From Macrococcus sp. DPC7161 (lineage in GTDB: Bacteria; Bacillota; Bacilli; Staphylococcales; Staphylococcaceae), in NCBI RefSeq assembly GCF_004117835.1, contig NZ_SDSC01000001.1, positions 372,001 to 436,000 of the forward strand: a stretch of 64,000 nucleotides of DNA, in the 5' to 3' direction. A program made the translations under genes and the position numbers. The notes below the pieces were generated by a model. The model had not been told where the DNA came from. It worked only from the letters and a program-made list of their open reading frames with translations, and did no database searches. Positions 44,602 through 54,692 of the stretch are shown here, one piece after another. The first letter of the stretch is position 1; each line of letters opens with the position of its first letter.

Positions 44602-46068
44602 ATGGATAACAAAGATTTAAGAGGTTTATTTGGCGCACCAGTGGGAGATAGAGAGAACTCAATGACAGCAGGACCTAGAGGGCCTTTAGTAATGCAAGAT
44701 ATTTTTTTACTTGAACAATTAGCTCACTTTGATCGTGAAGTTATTCCAGAACGCCGCATGCATGCTAAAGGTAGTGGTGCCTACGGCACATTTACTGTAA
44801 CACACGATATTACACAATATACAAATGCAAAAATTTTCTCAGAGATTGGTAAAAAAACAGAAATGTTTGCTCGTTTTTCAACAGTAGCTGGAGAAAGAGG
44901 TGCAGCTGATGCTGAAAGAGATATTCGAGGTTTTGCTTTAAAATTTTATACTGAAGAAGGGAATTGGGACTTGGTAGGTAATAATACGCCAGTATTCTTT
45001 TTCCGTGATCCAAAGTTATTTGCCAGTTTGAATCATGTCGTTAAACGTGATCCTAAAACAAATATGCACAATCCAGAAAGTAATTGGGATTTTTGGACAT
45101 CGCTTCCTGAAGCATTGCATCAAGTGACAATTTTAATGAGTGATAGAGGGATTCCAAAAGGGTTTAGACATATGCATGGTTTTGGTTCACATACGTATAG
45201 TATGTACAATGATAATGGCGAACGTGTGTGGGTTAAATTTCATTTTAGAACACAACAAGGGATTGAAAATTTAACAGGTGAAGAAGCAGAACAAATTATC
45301 GCTAAGGATAGAGAATCAAGTCAACGTGATTTATTCAATGCCATTGAACAAGGGGATTTTCCGAAATGGAAAATGTACATTCAAGTTATGACCGAAGCAC
45401 AAGCTAAAGCGCATAAAGATAATCCATTTGATTTAACAAAAGTTTGGTATAAAGATGAATACCCATTAATTCCTGTTGGTGAATTTGAATTAAATCGTAA
45501 TCCTGAAAACTATTTTGCAGAAGTAGAACAAGCTGCATTTGCACCGACAAATATTATTCCAGGTATTGATTTCTCGCCAGATAAAATGTTGCAAGGCAGA
45601 TTATTCTCGTATGGAGATACACAACGTTACCGATTAGGCGTTAACCATCATCAAATTCCTGTAAATCAACCAAAAGCAGTTACAGGTGGTTGCCCATTTT
45701 CTAGAGATGGTGCCATGCGTGTAGACGGCAATTTAGGTAGCCATACGAATTACTATCCAAATCAATATCATGATCATCAAGATAATCAAAAGTATAAAAA
45801 GCCACCTTTAGACGTCGATAGTGCCGTATATGAATGGAACTTTAGAGAAGATGATGATAATTATTTTGAACAGCCAGGTAAATTATTTAATTTATTATCA
45901 CCTGAAGAACAAAAGCGTCTGTTTGAAAATACTGCTAAAGAAATGAAAGATGTAAGTTCTGAGGTTAAACATCGTCATATTAAACATTGTTATAAAGCGG
46001 ATCCTTTATATGGACAAGGTGTAGCACTTGCTTTAGGTATTAATATCAATGATGTGGATTTAGTTTAA
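44602..46068 (+). CDS. katA: Catalase
   Basis: A 488-residue clade-3 haem catalase breaking down H2O2. The active-site segment [20 protein letters not shown] has the distal His, [13 protein letters not shown] the Asn, and [14 protein letters not shown] the haem-ligand Tyr. C-terminal [17 protein letters not shown] is typical of staphylococcal KatA. The ATG at 44602 follows AGTAGGGG. The ATG at 44584 lies upstream of that ribosome site. A large terminator follows. Confidence 0.96.
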   Translation: MDNKDLRGLFGAPVGDRENSMTAGPRGPLVMQDIFLLEQLAHFDREVIPERRMHAKGSGAYGTFTVTHDITQYTNAKIFSEIGKKTEMFARFSTVAGERGAADAERDIRGFALKFYTEEGNWDLVGNNTPVFFFRDPKLFASLNHVVKRDPKTNMHNPESNWDFWTSLPEALHQVTILMSDRGIPKGFRHMHGFGSHTYSMYNDNGERVWVKFHFRTQQGIENLTGEEAEQIIAKDRESSQRDLFNAIEQGDFPKWKMYIQVMTEAQAKAHKDNPFDLTKVWYKDEYPLIPVGEFELNRNPENYFAEVEQAAFAPTNIIPGIDFSPDKMLQGRLFSYGDTQRYRLGVNHHQIPVNQPKAVTGGCPFSRDGAMRVDGNLGSHTNYYPNQYHDHQDNQKYKKPPLDVDSAVYEWNFREDDDNYFEQPGKLFNLLSPEEQKRLFENTAKEMKDVSSEVKHRHIKHCYKADPLYGQGVALALGININDVDLV

Positions 46069-46071
46069 TAA

Positions 46072-46110
46072 ACACAAAAAAACAGCATTTAAAATGCTGT
46101 TTTTTTGTGT
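46072..46110. terminator. Terminator after katA
   Basis: A nearly perfect 19-bp inverted repeat, from ACACAAAAAAACAGCATTT to its complement ending TTTTTTTGTGT. It can act on both strands, between katA and rpmG. Confidence 0.9.
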
Positions 46111-46139
46111 CGTATAAAAGGTTATGCGCACACAGTGAA

Positions 46140-46289
46140 TTATTTTGTTTCACGGTGTAACGTGTATTTTTTTAATCTTGGGCAGTATTTCATCATTTCA
46201 ATACGCTCAGGATTGTTACGTTTGTTCTTTTTAGTGATGTAGTTACGATCACCACATTCAGTACAAGCTAAAGTAACGTTTACTCTCAT
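46140..46289 (-). CDS. rpmG: 50S ribosomal protein L33
   Basis: A 49-residue protein, [20 protein letters not shown]... ending TLHRETK. It has the first zinc-ribbon pair CTEC (Cys9, Cys12) and one more Cys (KYCPRLKK), but the fourth ligand is missing, so zinc binding may be weak or lost. The gene is 38 bases downstream of a COG0523 GTPase on the same strand, itself preceded by a Zur-like box. That suggests use when zinc is scarce. AGAAAGGAG precedes the start on its strand. Confidence 0.92.
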   Translation of the reverse strand: MRVNVTLACTECGDRNYITKKNKRNNPERIEMMKYCPRLKKYTLHRETK

Positions 46290-46327
46290 GGTAAAAACTC
46301 CTTTCTGTAAATAAAAAACTCAATTAC

Positions 46328-47527
46328 TTATAATAATACATCAGGTTGTGGTGTTTCTGCAACTGTAAATTCAGGAAGGGGGTCATTTAATTTTGACCAA
46401 TCCGATAACATTTCCTCATCAGTTAATAAACACGCATCTAAATCATTAATGATTTGTTCTTTATTCATTTCAATACCGATGAAGACCAATTCAGTTTGAC
46501 GGTCACCATAAACTTCATGCCAACGTTTTTTCAAACTTGGATCTTCTTTCATTTCCATTGCGATATCTTCTTCTGAATATGTCGCTATCCATTCACCAGC
46601 ACCTTGAATTTGCATTGAGTTACCTGCTTGTGATAATAAACCACACATATCATTTCTAGAAGCTAACCAAAAGAATCCTTTTGAACGAATAATGTCCATA
46701 GAGAAATTTTCTAAGAAATGCATAAATCTTTCAGGATGAAATGGTCTTTGTCTACGATAAACAAATGAAGCAATTCCATATTCTTCGGTTTCAGGAGTAT
46801 GTTCTTCATTTAATTCTTTTATCCAACCAGCAGCTTGACTAGCTTTATCAAAATCGAACAAGTTCGTATTTAAAATTTTGTCCAATTCGATATTTGAATT
46901 TGTTGTTTCATAAAATAGTGCTTCTGGATTTAATTGATGTAATAAAGCCTTTAATTCTTTTAAATCTTCAGGATGAACTAAGTCTGCTTTATTTAATAAA
47001 ATGACATTCGCAAATTCAATTTGATCAATTAATAAATCAATAATTTCTCTTTCATCATGTTCATCATTACCCATTTTACGATCTAATAATGACTCTCCAG
47101 ATGCATAATCATCCCAGAAACGATTTGCATCTACAACAGTCACCATTGTATCTAGTTTTGTTAATTTTGATAAGTTAATATCTAAAACTTCATCTTCTAA
47201 AGTTAAAGTTTGAGCAACAGGTACAGGCTCAGAAATACCTGTAGATTCAATCACAATATAATCTAAATCTGATTGCTTAACAAGACGATCGATTTCGATC
47301 ATTAAATCTTCACGTAATGTACAGCAAATACATCCATTTTGAAGTTGAATCATCTTTTCATCAGTACGTGACATTTGAACTAAATCAGCATCTACATTAA
47401 CTTCAGACATATCATTTACAATGACACCAATTTTTTTATTTTCATTATTCGTTAGTATGTGATTAAGTAATGTTGTTTTACCTGCGCCTAAAAAACCGCT
47501 TAATACCGTAATAGGTACTTTCTTCAT
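46328..47527 (-). CDS. COG0523 (CobW/ZagA-type) GTPase, copy 1
   Basis: A 399-residue G3E GTPase thought to deliver metal to proteins. It has Walker [14 protein letters not shown], the metal-binding [12 protein letters not shown] (CxCC motif), the Walker B region [11 protein letters not shown] and the guanine motif LLNKADL. A C-terminal CobW_C domain ends the protein. The ATG at 47527 is the start aligning with copy 2 and follows GGGGGAA; a longer frame exists upstream but has no support. A Zur-like sequence (47545-47559) lies 18 bases before the start codon. rpmG follows on the same strand. Confidence 0.9.
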   Translation of the reverse strand: MKKVPITVLSGFLGAGKTTLLNHILTNNENKKIGVIVNDMSEVNVDADLVQMSRTDEKMIQLQNGCICCTLREDLMIEIDRLVKQSDLDYIVIESTGISEPVPVAQTLTLEDEVLDINLSKLTKLDTMVTVVDANRFWDDYASGESLLDRKMGNDEHDEREIIDLLIDQIEFANVILLNKADLVHPEDLKELKALLHQLNPEALFYETTNSNIELDKILNTNLFDFDKASQAAGWIKELNEEHTPETEEYGIASFVYRRQRPFHPERFMHFLENFSMDIIRSKGFFWLASRNDMCGLLSQAGNSMQIQGAGEWIATYSEEDIAMEMKEDPSLKKRWHEVYGDRQTELVFIGIEMNKEQIINDLDACLLTDEEMLSDWSKLNDPLPEFTVAETPQPDVLL

Positions 47528-47544
47528 ATCTTGGTTCCCCCAAT

Positions 47545-47559
47545 TCGTAATTGTTTCGA
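47545..47559 (-). promoter_or_regulatory. Imperfect Zur box upstream of GTPase copy 1
   Basis: TCGTAATTGTTTCGA agrees with the staphylococcal/bacillary Zur pattern TCGTAAT-N-ATTACGA at 12 of 14 fixed positions. It lies just before the minus-strand GTPase-rpmG unit, so zinc-dependent repression is likely. Confidence 0.6.
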
Positions 47560-47674
47560 CACATAATCTTACAACGTAATTTGTAAAAAGTAAAGTGTAA
47601 AACGAAATGATTTTGATTTCTGGAGAGTCGGTATATTTTGAACAACTTAATTTGGGACAACTAGTGTTTTTATA

Positions 47675-47724
47675 TTGCAATGTCAAGAGAATAGGTATAC
47701 AATTATACATCGTAAACATTACGA
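47675..47724 (+). promoter_or_regulatory. Promoter and Zur box of the ZnuA-like gene
   Basis: TTGCAA (47675-47680), a 17-base spacer and TACAAT (47698-47703) form a sigma-A promoter. TCGTAA-ACA-TTACGA (47710-47724), a perfect Zur-type dyad, covers the expected start of transcription. Confidence 0.75.
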
Positions 47725-47737
47725 AAGGATGAAGGAT

Positions 47738-48673
47738 ATGAAAAAAATAATTTCAATCATGGCTATTTTCGCAGTTGTCTTACTTGCGGCATGTGGTCAA
47801 ACGAGTAAGGAAAGTAATCAAGATGGTAAGTTGAAAGTCTATACGACGGTATTTCCATTTAAAAGTTTAATTCAACAAATTGGTGGAGATCACGTTCAAG
47901 TTGAAAGTATTTATCCAAATGGTATTGATATTCATTCATTTGAACCGACACAAAAAGATACAATGAAAATTGCTAAAGGCGATTTATTCGTTTATGCATC
48001 TGATGACTTAGATCCAGTATCAGCTAAAATTGCAAAAGTAATTAAAGAAGATGGAAAAAAGTTACAAGCTTTAAAAAATGTTGATGAACATGATTTATTA
48101 GCTGGTGAAGAACATGAACACGAACATGAAGGACATGATGGCCATGACCATGGTGCACATGATCCACATGTATGGTTAGACCCTGAAATGAACAAAGTGT
48201 TTGCTAAAGCTGTTAAGGATGAACTGATTAAAAAAGATAAAAAGAATAAAGATGCGTATGAAAAGAACTACAACAAAGTGATTAAAGATATTGAATCAAT
48301 TGATAAAAAGTTAAAAGACATCACTAAAAATAAAAAACATGATACAGTTTACATTTCACATGATTCTTTAGGTTATTTAGCGCATCGCTATGATTTTAAA
48401 CAAAGTGGTGTGTCAGGTATGAACAACGAAGAACCATCACAGTCTGATATTATTAACATGGTAAATAGCATCAATAAATCTAAAGCACAATACATTTTAT
48501 ATGAACAAAATATCCCTTCGAAAATTACAGATATTGTAAAAAAGAAAACAAATGCAAAAACAGCTAAGTTTCATAATATGTCAGTATTAACTGATAAAGA
48601 CCAAAAAGATGCGACATACCAAAGCATTATGGAAGAAAATATTAAGTCTTTAGACAAGGCATTAAATCAATAA
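47738..48673 (+). CDS. Zinc ABC transporter substrate-binding lipoprotein (ZnuA/AdcA-like)
   Basis: A 311-residue lipoprotein. The ATG at 47738 gives a signal peptide ([20 protein letters not shown], lipobox LAAC) and follows AAGGATGAAGGAT; longer upstream frames lack this. Cluster A-I features: HSFEPTQKD (His ligand), a His/Asp/Glu-rich loop [20 protein letters not shown] that gathers zinc, [12 protein letters not shown], and [16 protein letters not shown]. It has no C-terminal ZinT domain. No permease or ATPase gene is adjacent, so it must share a transporter encoded elsewhere. Confidence 0.9.
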   Translation: MKKIISIMAIFAVVLLAACGQTSKESNQDGKLKVYTTVFPFKSLIQQIGGDHVQVESIYPNGIDIHSFEPTQKDTMKIAKGDLFVYASDDLDPVSAKIAKVIKEDGKKLQALKNVDEHDLLAGEEHEHEHEGHDGHDHGAHDPHVWLDPEMNKVFAKAVKDELIKKDKKNKDAYEKNYNKVIKDIESIDKKLKDITKNKKHDTVYISHDSLGYLAHRYDFKQSGVSGMNNEEPSQSDIINMVNSINKSKAQYILYEQNIPSKITDIVKKKTNAKTAKFHNMSVLTDKDQKDATYQSIMEENIKSLDKALNQ

Positions 48674-48688
48674 TATATCGTTTTTAAG

Positions 48689-48719
48689 GAAAGTAGTCGT
48701 ATACTACTTTTCTTTTTAT
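48689..48719 (+). terminator. Terminator after ZnuA-like gene
   Basis: GAAAGTAGT-CGTAT-ACTACTTTTC stem-loop followed by TTTTTATTTT. Confidence 0.8.
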
Positions 48720-48777
48720 TTTTTATAAATATAAAAAAATTTATTTGAGCATATCTATTTCTTTAAAAAATAGGGTA

Positions 48778-48809
48778 TGGTATATTATAAATCGTAAAAA
48801 TTACGATTT
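48778..48809 (+). promoter_or_regulatory. Extended -10 promoter and Zur box of GTPase copy 2 operon
   Basis: TGG-TATATT (48778-48786) is an extended -10. It is followed by AAATCGTAA (48789-48797), AAA, and TTACGATTT (48801-48809), a perfect 9-bp dyad centred on a Zur core. The start codon is 12 bases on, so bound Zur would block transcription directly. Confidence 0.8.
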
Positions 48810-48821
48810 GGAGTTGGAATT

Positions 48822-50021
48822 ATGAAAAAAGTACCAGTAACTGTGCTAAGTGGTTATTTAGGTTCAGGAAAAACAACGTTATTAAATCATTTGTTAAACA
48901 ATAAACAAGACTTAAAAATAGCGGTCATTGTTAATGATATGGGTGAAGTTAATATAGATGCAGATTTGGTCGCAAATAGTGGTCAATTAGAAAAGACAGA
49001 TGAACAATTGGTTGAGTTATCAAATGGCTGCATTTGTTGTACTTTGCGTGAGGATTTACTCATTGAGGTAGAGAAACTCGTGAAACGAGGCGGTATCGAT
49101 TACATTGTGATTGAGTCAACGGGAATTTCTGAACCTGTACCTGTTGCACAAACATTTTCTTACATCGATGAAGCCCTTGATATTGATTTAACAAAGATTT
49201 GTACTTTAGACACGATGGTAACAGTTGTGGATGCGAATCGATTTTTAAAGGATTTTCAATCTGGTGATTCACTTTTAGATAGAAAACAAGCAGTAGGTGA
49301 AGCTGATGAAAGGGAAATTGCTGATTTATTAATTGATCAAATTGAATTTTGTAATGTATTAATTTTAAATAAAATTGATATGGTAACAAAAGAGGAAGTG
49401 TATCAATTAGAAGGTGTATTAAGAACGTTGCAACCTGAAGCGACAATCATTAAAACATCTCACGCGAAAGTACCACCTGAGGCAGTATTAAATACTGGAT
49501 TATTTGATTTTGATAAGGCAAGTGATTCAGCAGGTTGGATTAAAGAACTTACTGAAGGTGGCCATCATACGCATACACCAGAAACCGAAGAATATGGTAT
49601 CAGTTCTTTTGTTTATCATCGAAGATTACCGTTTCATCCACAAAGGTTTCATGATTGGATGAACAATATGGATAAATCTATTGTACGAGCAAAAGGTATT
49701 GTTTGGTTAGCAAATTATGATACAGTAGCTTGTTTGTTTTCTCAAGCAGGACCATCTGTTGAAATTAATCCTATTACATTTTGGGTAGATGCCATGCCTG
49801 AATATGAGAAAAATAGAATTCTATCTGACCGACCAGATGTATTAGAAGAATGGGATTTGGAATATGGTGACCGACATACAAAATTTGTAGTAATCGGTGT
49901 TGATTTAGATCAAGAAATGATTACAAAATCACTTGATGCATGTTTAGTGAACTATCAAGAAATGGAAGAAGATTGGAAACAATTTGAAAGTCCATTTCAG
50001 TGGCAAATTAGAAAACCATAA
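48822..50021 (+). CDS. COG0523 (CobW/ZagA-type) GTPase, copy 2
   Basis: A 399-residue paralogue of copy 1 with the same motifs: [38 protein letters not shown] and LILNKIDM. A His cluster GGHHTHTPE near residue 250 is richer than in copy 1 and may help bind zinc. Preceded by the best Zur box in the window and followed by rpsN2 and a third GTPase, apparently as one operon. Known relatives (ZagA in Bacillus) act as zinc chaperones in starvation. Confidence 0.92.
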   Translation: MKKVPVTVLSGYLGSGKTTLLNHLLNNKQDLKIAVIVNDMGEVNIDADLVANSGQLEKTDEQLVELSNGCICCTLREDLLIEVEKLVKRGGIDYIVIESTGISEPVPVAQTFSYIDEALDIDLTKICTLDTMVTVVDANRFLKDFQSGDSLLDRKQAVGEADEREIADLLIDQIEFCNVLILNKIDMVTKEEVYQLEGVLRTLQPEATIIKTSHAKVPPEAVLNTGLFDFDKASDSAGWIKELTEGGHHTHTPETEEYGISSFVYHRRLPFHPQRFHDWMNNMDKSIVRAKGIVWLANYDTVACLFSQAGPSVEINPITFWVDAMPEYEKNRILSDRPDVLEEWDLEYGDRHTKFVVIGVDLDQEMITKSLDACLVNYQEMEEDWKQFESPFQWQIRKP

Positions 50022-50042
50022 TTAAATTAAAGGAGAAATTAT

Positions 50043-50312
50043 ATGGCTAAAAAATCAAAAATTGCAAAAGAAAAACAACGTGAGGCAATGGTAGAAAAAT
50101 ATCGTGAATTAAGATTACAATATAAAAAAGAAGGGAATTACGAAGCGCTTCGAAAATTACCAAGAGATGCTTCACCGATTAGACTTACACGTCGATGTGA
50201 AGTAACAGGAAGACCGAGAGGTGTTTATCGTAAATTTAAACTTTCGCGTATTGCATTTCGCGAATTAGCACACAAAGGGCAAATTCCGGGTGTTAAAAAA
50301 TCAAGTTGGTAA
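50043..50312 (+). CDS. rpsN2: 30S ribosomal protein S14, zinc-independent type
   Basis: An 89-residue S14 paralogue. The long form has [20 protein letters not shown] and ends [11 protein letters not shown], with a single Cys and no CxxC pairs, so it needs no zinc. Such C-minus copies replace the zinc-bound S14 when zinc is low. AAAGGAGAA precedes the start. It lies 21 bases after GTPase copy 2, within a Zur-type operon. Confidence 0.95.
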   Translation: MAKKSKIAKEKQREAMVEKYRELRLQYKKEGNYEALRKLPRDASPIRLTRRCEVTGRPRGVYRKFKLSRIAFRELAHKGQIPGVKKSSW

Positions 50313-50313
50313 A

Positions 50314-51228
50314 ATGAATATCATCATTTTGGGTGGATTTTTAGGTTCAGGAAAAACTACGTTACTAGAACGATTGCTGAAGTATAATCAAGAACAAAAT
50401 ATAAAAACATGTGTGCTAATGAATGAGTATGGTAAGCAATCTGTGGATACAAACATTATTGATCAAGCCGTCCCATTAAAAGAATTATTAAATGGTTGTA
50501 TTTGTTGTGATTTAAAAGTAGATGTTGAAATTCAAATACATCAACTTTATCTAGAACATCAACCAGAATGTATGATTATTGAATGCAGTGGTGTAGCACA
50601 TCCTGTTGAAATATTAGATGCTTGTTTATCACCGGTATTAACACCATTCTCTAATGTTCAATCATTGATAGGAATAGTTGATGCTACAAAAATTCGTGAT
50701 AAAGCACATTTTTCACCGCAAATCAGTCGATTATTTATTGAACAAATTAAATATTGCTCATATTTGTTAATCAATAAATGTGATTTATTAAGCGATGTTG
50801 AAAAAGAACACGTCCAAAAATTTGTAAAAGAAATTAATCCTGATGCAGAAATGTTATTAACTCAATATTGTGAAATCAATGATATTCAAGACGTATTTAA
50901 AAATAGTGTATCTATTAATGATCAATACGATACTGGTGGTGTAAGACAACATTCGGGTATACAGTCATATACTTATGAATTTAAAAATCCAGTTGATTCA
51001 CACTTGTTTGTCGAATGGTTAAAAACATTACCAAAAAATATTTTTAGAGTTAAAGGATTTTTATCTTTTAAAGAACAACCGGAAACGGTATTTTTATTTC
51101 AATACGCATATGGTGTGCCAGAGTATCGAGAAATATTACTTAAGTTGCCACGCTATATTGTTGTTATTGGAGAACAGTTGGATAAAGCCAGTTTGGCAAC
51201 TGAATTTGAAGCAATCGAAAATACTTAG
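50314..51228 (+). CDS. COG0523 GTPase, copy 3 (short)
   Basis: A 304-residue member with IILGGFLGSGKTTLLERLL, NGCICCDLKVDV, IIECSGVAHPVEI and YLLINKCDLL. It lacks the His-rich insert and is about 95 residues shorter than copies 1 and 2. The ATG at 50314 follows rpsN2's stop after one base without a clear ribosome site, so translational coupling is expected. A terminator overlaps its 3' end. Confidence 0.9.
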   Translation: MNIIILGGFLGSGKTTLLERLLKYNQEQNIKTCVLMNEYGKQSVDTNIIDQAVPLKELLNGCICCDLKVDVEIQIHQLYLEHQPECMIIECSGVAHPVEILDACLSPVLTPFSNVQSLIGIVDATKIRDKAHFSPQISRLFIEQIKYCSYLLINKCDLLSDVEKEHVQKFVKEINPDAEMLLTQYCEINDIQDVFKNSVSINDQYDTGGVRQHSGIQSYTYEFKNPVDSHLFVEWLKTLPKNIFRVKGFLSFKEQPETVFLFQYAYGVPEYREILLKLPRYIVVIGEQLDKASLATEFEAIENT

Positions 51229-51246
51229 TATTTTCGATTGTTTTTT
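51212..51246 (+). terminator. Terminator of Zur-type operon
   Basis: CAATCGAAAATAC (51212-51224) and GTATTTTCGATTG (51228-51240) form a perfect 13-bp stem, then six T. Confidence 0.9.
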
Positions 51247-51365
51247 ATGTTTTTCTTTACAAAAGATATAAATATGTGTAAATTACTCAATGGACGAATT
51301 TTTGAGGTGACATTATTAAATATCGTTCGTAAAAAATAACTGACAAATGTTTAGGAGTTGTAACC

Positions 51366-52349
51366 ATGGTGGAAGTATTTGATTATGAAGATATCCAATT
51401 GATACCAAACAAATGTATCGTAAAGAGCAGAACGGAATGTGACACAAGTATTCAATTCGGACCAAGAACATTTAAATTACCTGTAGTTCCTGCAAATATG
51501 CAAACTGTTATGAATGAATCATTGGCTGAATGGTTTGCACAAAATGATTATTTTTATATTATGCATCGTTTTGATGAAGCGGCAAGAATTCCTTTTATTA
51601 AACGTATGCAAGAAAAAGGTCTATTTGCTTCAATCTCAGTAGGTGTAAAAGATAATGAATATATATTTATAGAAACATTAAAACAAGAAAATCTTATTCC
51701 TGAATATATCACTATTGACATTGCACATGGTCATTCAGATCAAGTGATTGAAATGATTAAACATATTAAAAAACATCTTCCTGAATCATTTTTAATTGCA
51801 GGGAATGTTGGCACACCTGAAGCAGTGAGAGAATTAGAAAATGCTGGGGCAGATGCGACAAAAGTCGGTATCGGACCAGGTCGAGTATGTATTACGAAAA
51901 TTAAAACTGGATTTGGAACAGGTGGTTGGCAACTTGCTGCATTAAAGCAATGTTCAAAAGCAGCTAGAAAACCTTTAATTGCAGATGGTGGTATTAGGAC
52001 ACATGGAGATATTGCTAAAAGCATTCGATTTGGTGCATCAATGATTATGATTGGATCATTATTTGCAGCGCATGAAGAATCACCTGGTGAAACAGTCGAA
52101 ATGGATGGTAAATTATATAAAGAGTACTTCGGAAGTGCATCTGAATATCAAAAAGGTGAAAGAAAGAATGTTGAAGGCAAAAAAATGTTTGTTGCACATA
52201 AAGGATCTTTAAAAGATACATTAATTGAGATGCAACAAGACTTACAGTCATCAATATCTTATGCTGGAGGTAAAGATTTAGCATCTATTACTAAAGTTGA
52301 TTATGTTGTTGTTAAAAATTCTATTTTTAATGGTGATATGGACAGATAA
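51366..52349 (+). CDS. guaC: GMP reductase
   Basis: A 327-residue enzyme converting GMP to IMP with NADPH for purine balance. Motifs include [26 protein letters not shown], the catalytic-Cys loop [16 protein letters not shown] (Cys in GRVCIT) and [20 protein letters not shown]. It lacks the CBS pair of IMP dehydrogenase, which supports GuaC. TTTAGGAG precedes the start. Confidence 0.95.
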   Translation: MVEVFDYEDIQLIPNKCIVKSRTECDTSIQFGPRTFKLPVVPANMQTVMNESLAEWFAQNDYFYIMHRFDEAARIPFIKRMQEKGLFASISVGVKDNEYIFIETLKQENLIPEYITIDIAHGHSDQVIEMIKHIKKHLPESFLIAGNVGTPEAVRELENAGADATKVGIGPGRVCITKIKTGFGTGGWQLAALKQCSKAARKPLIADGGIRTHGDIAKSIRFGASMIMIGSLFAAHEESPGETVEMDGKLYKEYFGSASEYQKGERKNVEGKKMFVAHKGSLKDTLIEMQQDLQSSISYAGGKDLASITKVDYVVVKNSIFNGDMDR

Positions 52350-52370
52350 ATTTTGATTTATGGTATAATT

Positions 52371-52404
52371 AATAAGCTGAGCCTATGGTTCAGCTTATTT
52401 TTTG
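52371..52404 (+). terminator. Terminator after guaC
   Basis: AATAAGCTGAGCC and GGTTCAGCTTATT form a 13-bp stem with one G-U pair around TAT, then TTTT. Confidence 0.9.
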
Positions 52405-52442
52405 TTTTGAAGAAAATATATCATTATAAAGAATGGTGATTT

Positions 52443-53477
52443 ATGAGAATTTTGATTTTTATATTCATGTTAATTGTGATGATGCTCATACCGATTTCTT
52501 TTTTTCAATTACCTGATGAATGGGTTTTAAATACAAAAGTTCATTTGCGTCATTTAAATCACAATTTTCAAAAAAACTTTGTTTGGCAAAACGAAACAGG
52601 TCATTCAAATAAAAGTTCATTAAATTTTAATATTAATAAAGACCAACAAATATATACGATTGCTTTGGGTGATTCAAAAGAAAAAATAGAACGTCTATTA
52701 GGACAACCAAAAGATGAAGCCTATAATGAGTATCAAAATGTATGGAAAATTTATCATCACCAATTTCAAGAATTGATATTTATCATGTATGAAAAAGGTA
52801 GAGTTGTTGGTATATATACGAATCAACCAAATTTTAGTGTCCATAATGTAACCATAGGCAGTCCTAAAAATGCTATTCATAAGCATTATACTGAGCCACT
52901 TCAATCGTTAAACGGGATGACATATCAATTGAAGTTGAATGATAAATTCAGTACAATACATAAAGAAAAAGATGCATATATAACTTTATTTTATGATCAA
53001 TATCAAAGTAATAAAGTTGCTGGCATAAAAATAATTGCTGAACAGGTAGAACAGTATAAACCGATGCTCTATCAATCGCCAAATGATAATTTAAAAACAG
53101 GTTTTCGAAAAATGAGCTACTATTTAATCAATGGGACTAGAACATACTTTCATATGTCCTCTATGAAATACGATGAAGAAATGGAGCCTGTTGCACAATT
53201 GCATGCGCAAGACATGGCAGAAAATCAATATTTTAATCATTTGAATAAAAAGCAACAGTCACCTTTTGATCGAATGGCTGCTAAGAAAATCAATTATCAA
53301 TATGCTGGAGAGAATTTAGCAATGGGGCAAGTTTCTGCAATTGAAGCACATCATGGATTAATGAATTCAAAGGGCCATCGAAAAAATATTTTAAATCAAT
53401 ATTTTAATAAAGTCGGTATAGGTATCGATTTTGGTACAGAAAACCAACCTTATTTTGTAGAAAATTATAGAAATTAG
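52443..53477 (+). CDS. CAP-domain (SCP-like) exported protein
   Basis: A 344-residue protein. Residues 1-22 are a signal anchor (MRILIFIFMLIVMMLIPISFF). Residues about 60-200 match the N-terminal CAP-associated domain with a DSKEKIERLLGQPKD motif. Residues about 225-344 are the CAP domain (EPVAQLHAQDMAENQYFNHL, then GENLAMG, then NSKGHRKNILNQ). It is probably extracellular or wall-facing. Precise role unknown. AAAGAATGGTGATTT precedes the start. Confidence 0.85.
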   Translation: MRILIFIFMLIVMMLIPISFFQLPDEWVLNTKVHLRHLNHNFQKNFVWQNETGHSNKSSLNFNINKDQQIYTIALGDSKEKIERLLGQPKDEAYNEYQNVWKIYHHQFQELIFIMYEKGRVVGIYTNQPNFSVHNVTIGSPKNAIHKHYTEPLQSLNGMTYQLKLNDKFSTIHKEKDAYITLFYDQYQSNKVAGIKIIAEQVEQYKPMLYQSPNDNLKTGFRKMSYYLINGTRTYFHMSSMKYDEEMEPVAQLHAQDMAENQYFNHLNKKQQSPFDRMAAKKINYQYAGENLAMGQVSAIEAHHGLMNSKGHRKNILNQYFNKVGIGIDFGTENQPYFVENYRN

Positions 53478-53487
53478 GAGAATTTTA

Positions 53488-53913
53488 ATGAAAGAAAAAG
53501 TTGTAACATCATTATTAATTACAACAGAGGATAAAATTTTAGTTGCTGATAACGGACAAAAACAAATGAAATTGCCTTCAATGATAAAACCTACACAAGC
53601 TGGTATTATTGAAACCGCTAATGTTTTCGCTAAAAAACTTAACAAAGATTTAAAAGTTGGAGGCATTTTATTTGTTGTTGAAGATCAAAATTTACATAAA
53701 AAATTCTTTAGTAACCAATTGGTAAACGAAACTGCATTTGTGTTTCATACTAAAAATAAAGAGGCCTTTCGTGTGACTAAACCTTATGTTTGGCTTTCAT
53801 TTGAACATTTGGAACAATTAGATATTCATGACGATTTAAAACAATTGATTATTTCAAATCAAGTGATTAAATCTAGTGTGCCATTAATCAATTTAAGAAC
53901 CAATAAAGGATGA
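53488..53913 (+). CDS. Hypothetical protein, possibly Nudix-like fold
   Basis: A 141-residue protein with AGGAG upstream and 10 bases after the CAP gene. It opens with a hydrophobic strand KVVTSLLITTEDKILVAD and has paired strands later (VGGILFVVEDQN, ETAFVFHTKNKEAF), recalling a Nudix fold. However, no Nudix box is present, so catalytic activity is doubtful. It overlaps the next gene region. Confidence 0.6.
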   Translation: MKEKVVTSLLITTEDKILVADNGQKQMKLPSMIKPTQAGIIETANVFAKKLNKDLKVGGILFVVEDQNLHKKFFSNQLVNETAFVFHTKNKEAFRVTKPYVWLSFEHLEQLDIHDDLKQLIISNQVIKSSVPLINLRTNKG

Positions 53914-53918
53914 ATTTT

Positions 53919-54173
53919 ATGATTTTTAGAAATACAAGTTTTATATTATTTATTTGTGCAATGATATTGTTATTCTTTATTCCAAGCATTCACGGCAGAG
54001 GACAAATTAATATGTATATGCAGATGCTCTTCTATACCTTTGCGATATTGGGATTATATATTGCCATTTTAATTCGACACTACAAAACACGAATGACCTT
54101 AGTCACTTTAAATTTAATTCCGATTGTCATTGGAGTCGTAATGCATATCTTTAATTTTGGGATTGGTAAATAG
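53919..54173 (+). CDS. Small membrane protein (three helices)
   Basis: An 84-residue protein with hydrophobic segments at about 5-22, 34-52 and 60-80. The ATG at 53919 lies 9 bases after AAAGGA; the ATG at 53910 would overlap that ribosome site. Function unknown. Confidence 0.6.
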   Translation: MIFRNTSFILFICAMILLFFIPSIHGRGQINMYMQMLFYTFAILGLYIAILIRHYKTRMTLVTLNLIPIVIGVVMHIFNFGIGK

Positions 54174-54181
54174 GAGGCAAT

Positions 54182-54343
54182 ATGAATCAACAAAACTTAA
54201 AGTTATTTTTGATGTTTGTATTTACAATTGTTTTGATGGTATTAAGATATGGGTATGAACAAATTAATGATTTACAAACAATTATGATACTCGTAATTGG
54301 ATTGTTACTTATTTACTCATTTTTTCGTAATAAAAAGCAATAA
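54182..54343 (+). CDS. Small membrane protein (53 aa)
   Basis: The frame MNQQNLKLFLMFVFTIVLMV... to FFRNKKQ follows AGGAGGCAAT. Two hydrophobic segments (about 7-22 and 33-47) with a basic end. It is the last gene of the CAP-led cluster, before a terminator. Confidence 0.6.
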   Translation: MNQQNLKLFLMFVFTIVLMVLRYGYEQINDLQTIMILVIGLLLIYSFFRNKKQ

Positions 54344-54347
54344 CAAT

Positions 54348-54376
54348 AAGACTTCCGATCGGGAAGTCTTTTTTGA
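54348..54376 (+). terminator. Terminator of the CAP cluster
   Basis: AAGACTTCC and GGAAGTCTT around GATCG, followed by TTTTT. Confidence 0.85.
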
Positions 54377-54623
54377 TGAATTAAAATTGAAAATATTGTA
54401 ATTTTATTGTAAACTATTTACATATAAAAGAACATTTAAATAAAATAATTTTTTAATTTAAGTGTGAATTTGCGTTTATCATTAATACATTTAGGTTATT
54501 AATAAGAGTGACAGTTGATAATTTTATAAATAAAATAAATACACTAATAAATAAATGAATAAGAAACATAAAGAAGTTATAAAAATGTATCAACGATACT
54601 ATTTAATGAGGGGGATTCATTTT
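54377..54623 (+). other. 247-bp AT-rich gap
   Basis: No gene visible. It contains runs of A and T, TTATAAAAATGT near the right end and the AGGGGG ribosome site of the small frame at 54624. An in-frame ATG at about 54585 could extend that peptide to 35 residues. Confidence 0.4.
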
Positions 54624-54692
54624 ATGAATCAAAATGTAAAGACGGAGAAAGACATTCTCGAACAAGTGAAAGAAATTATTGGCAAAAAATAA
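54624..54692 (+). CDS. Possible 22-aa peptide
   Basis: MNQNVKTEKDILEQVKEI and IGKK, preceded by GAGGGGG at a 9-base distance. The Lys/Glu-rich helical sequence and the strong ribosome site support translation. The stop overlaps the terminator shared with lexA. Unknown function. Confidence 0.4.
   Translation: MNQNVKTEKDILEQVKEIIGKK

Noticed and set aside
47528-47719. Upstream extension of the minus-strand GTPase by 64 residues
   Set aside because: The extension has no ribosome site, overlaps the Zur-like box and the ZnuA promoter, and does not match the paralogue, which begins MKKVPVTVLSG.
51247-51365. Purine riboswitch upstream of guaC
   Set aside because: The leader is short and lacks the three-way junction pattern and conserved loop sequences.
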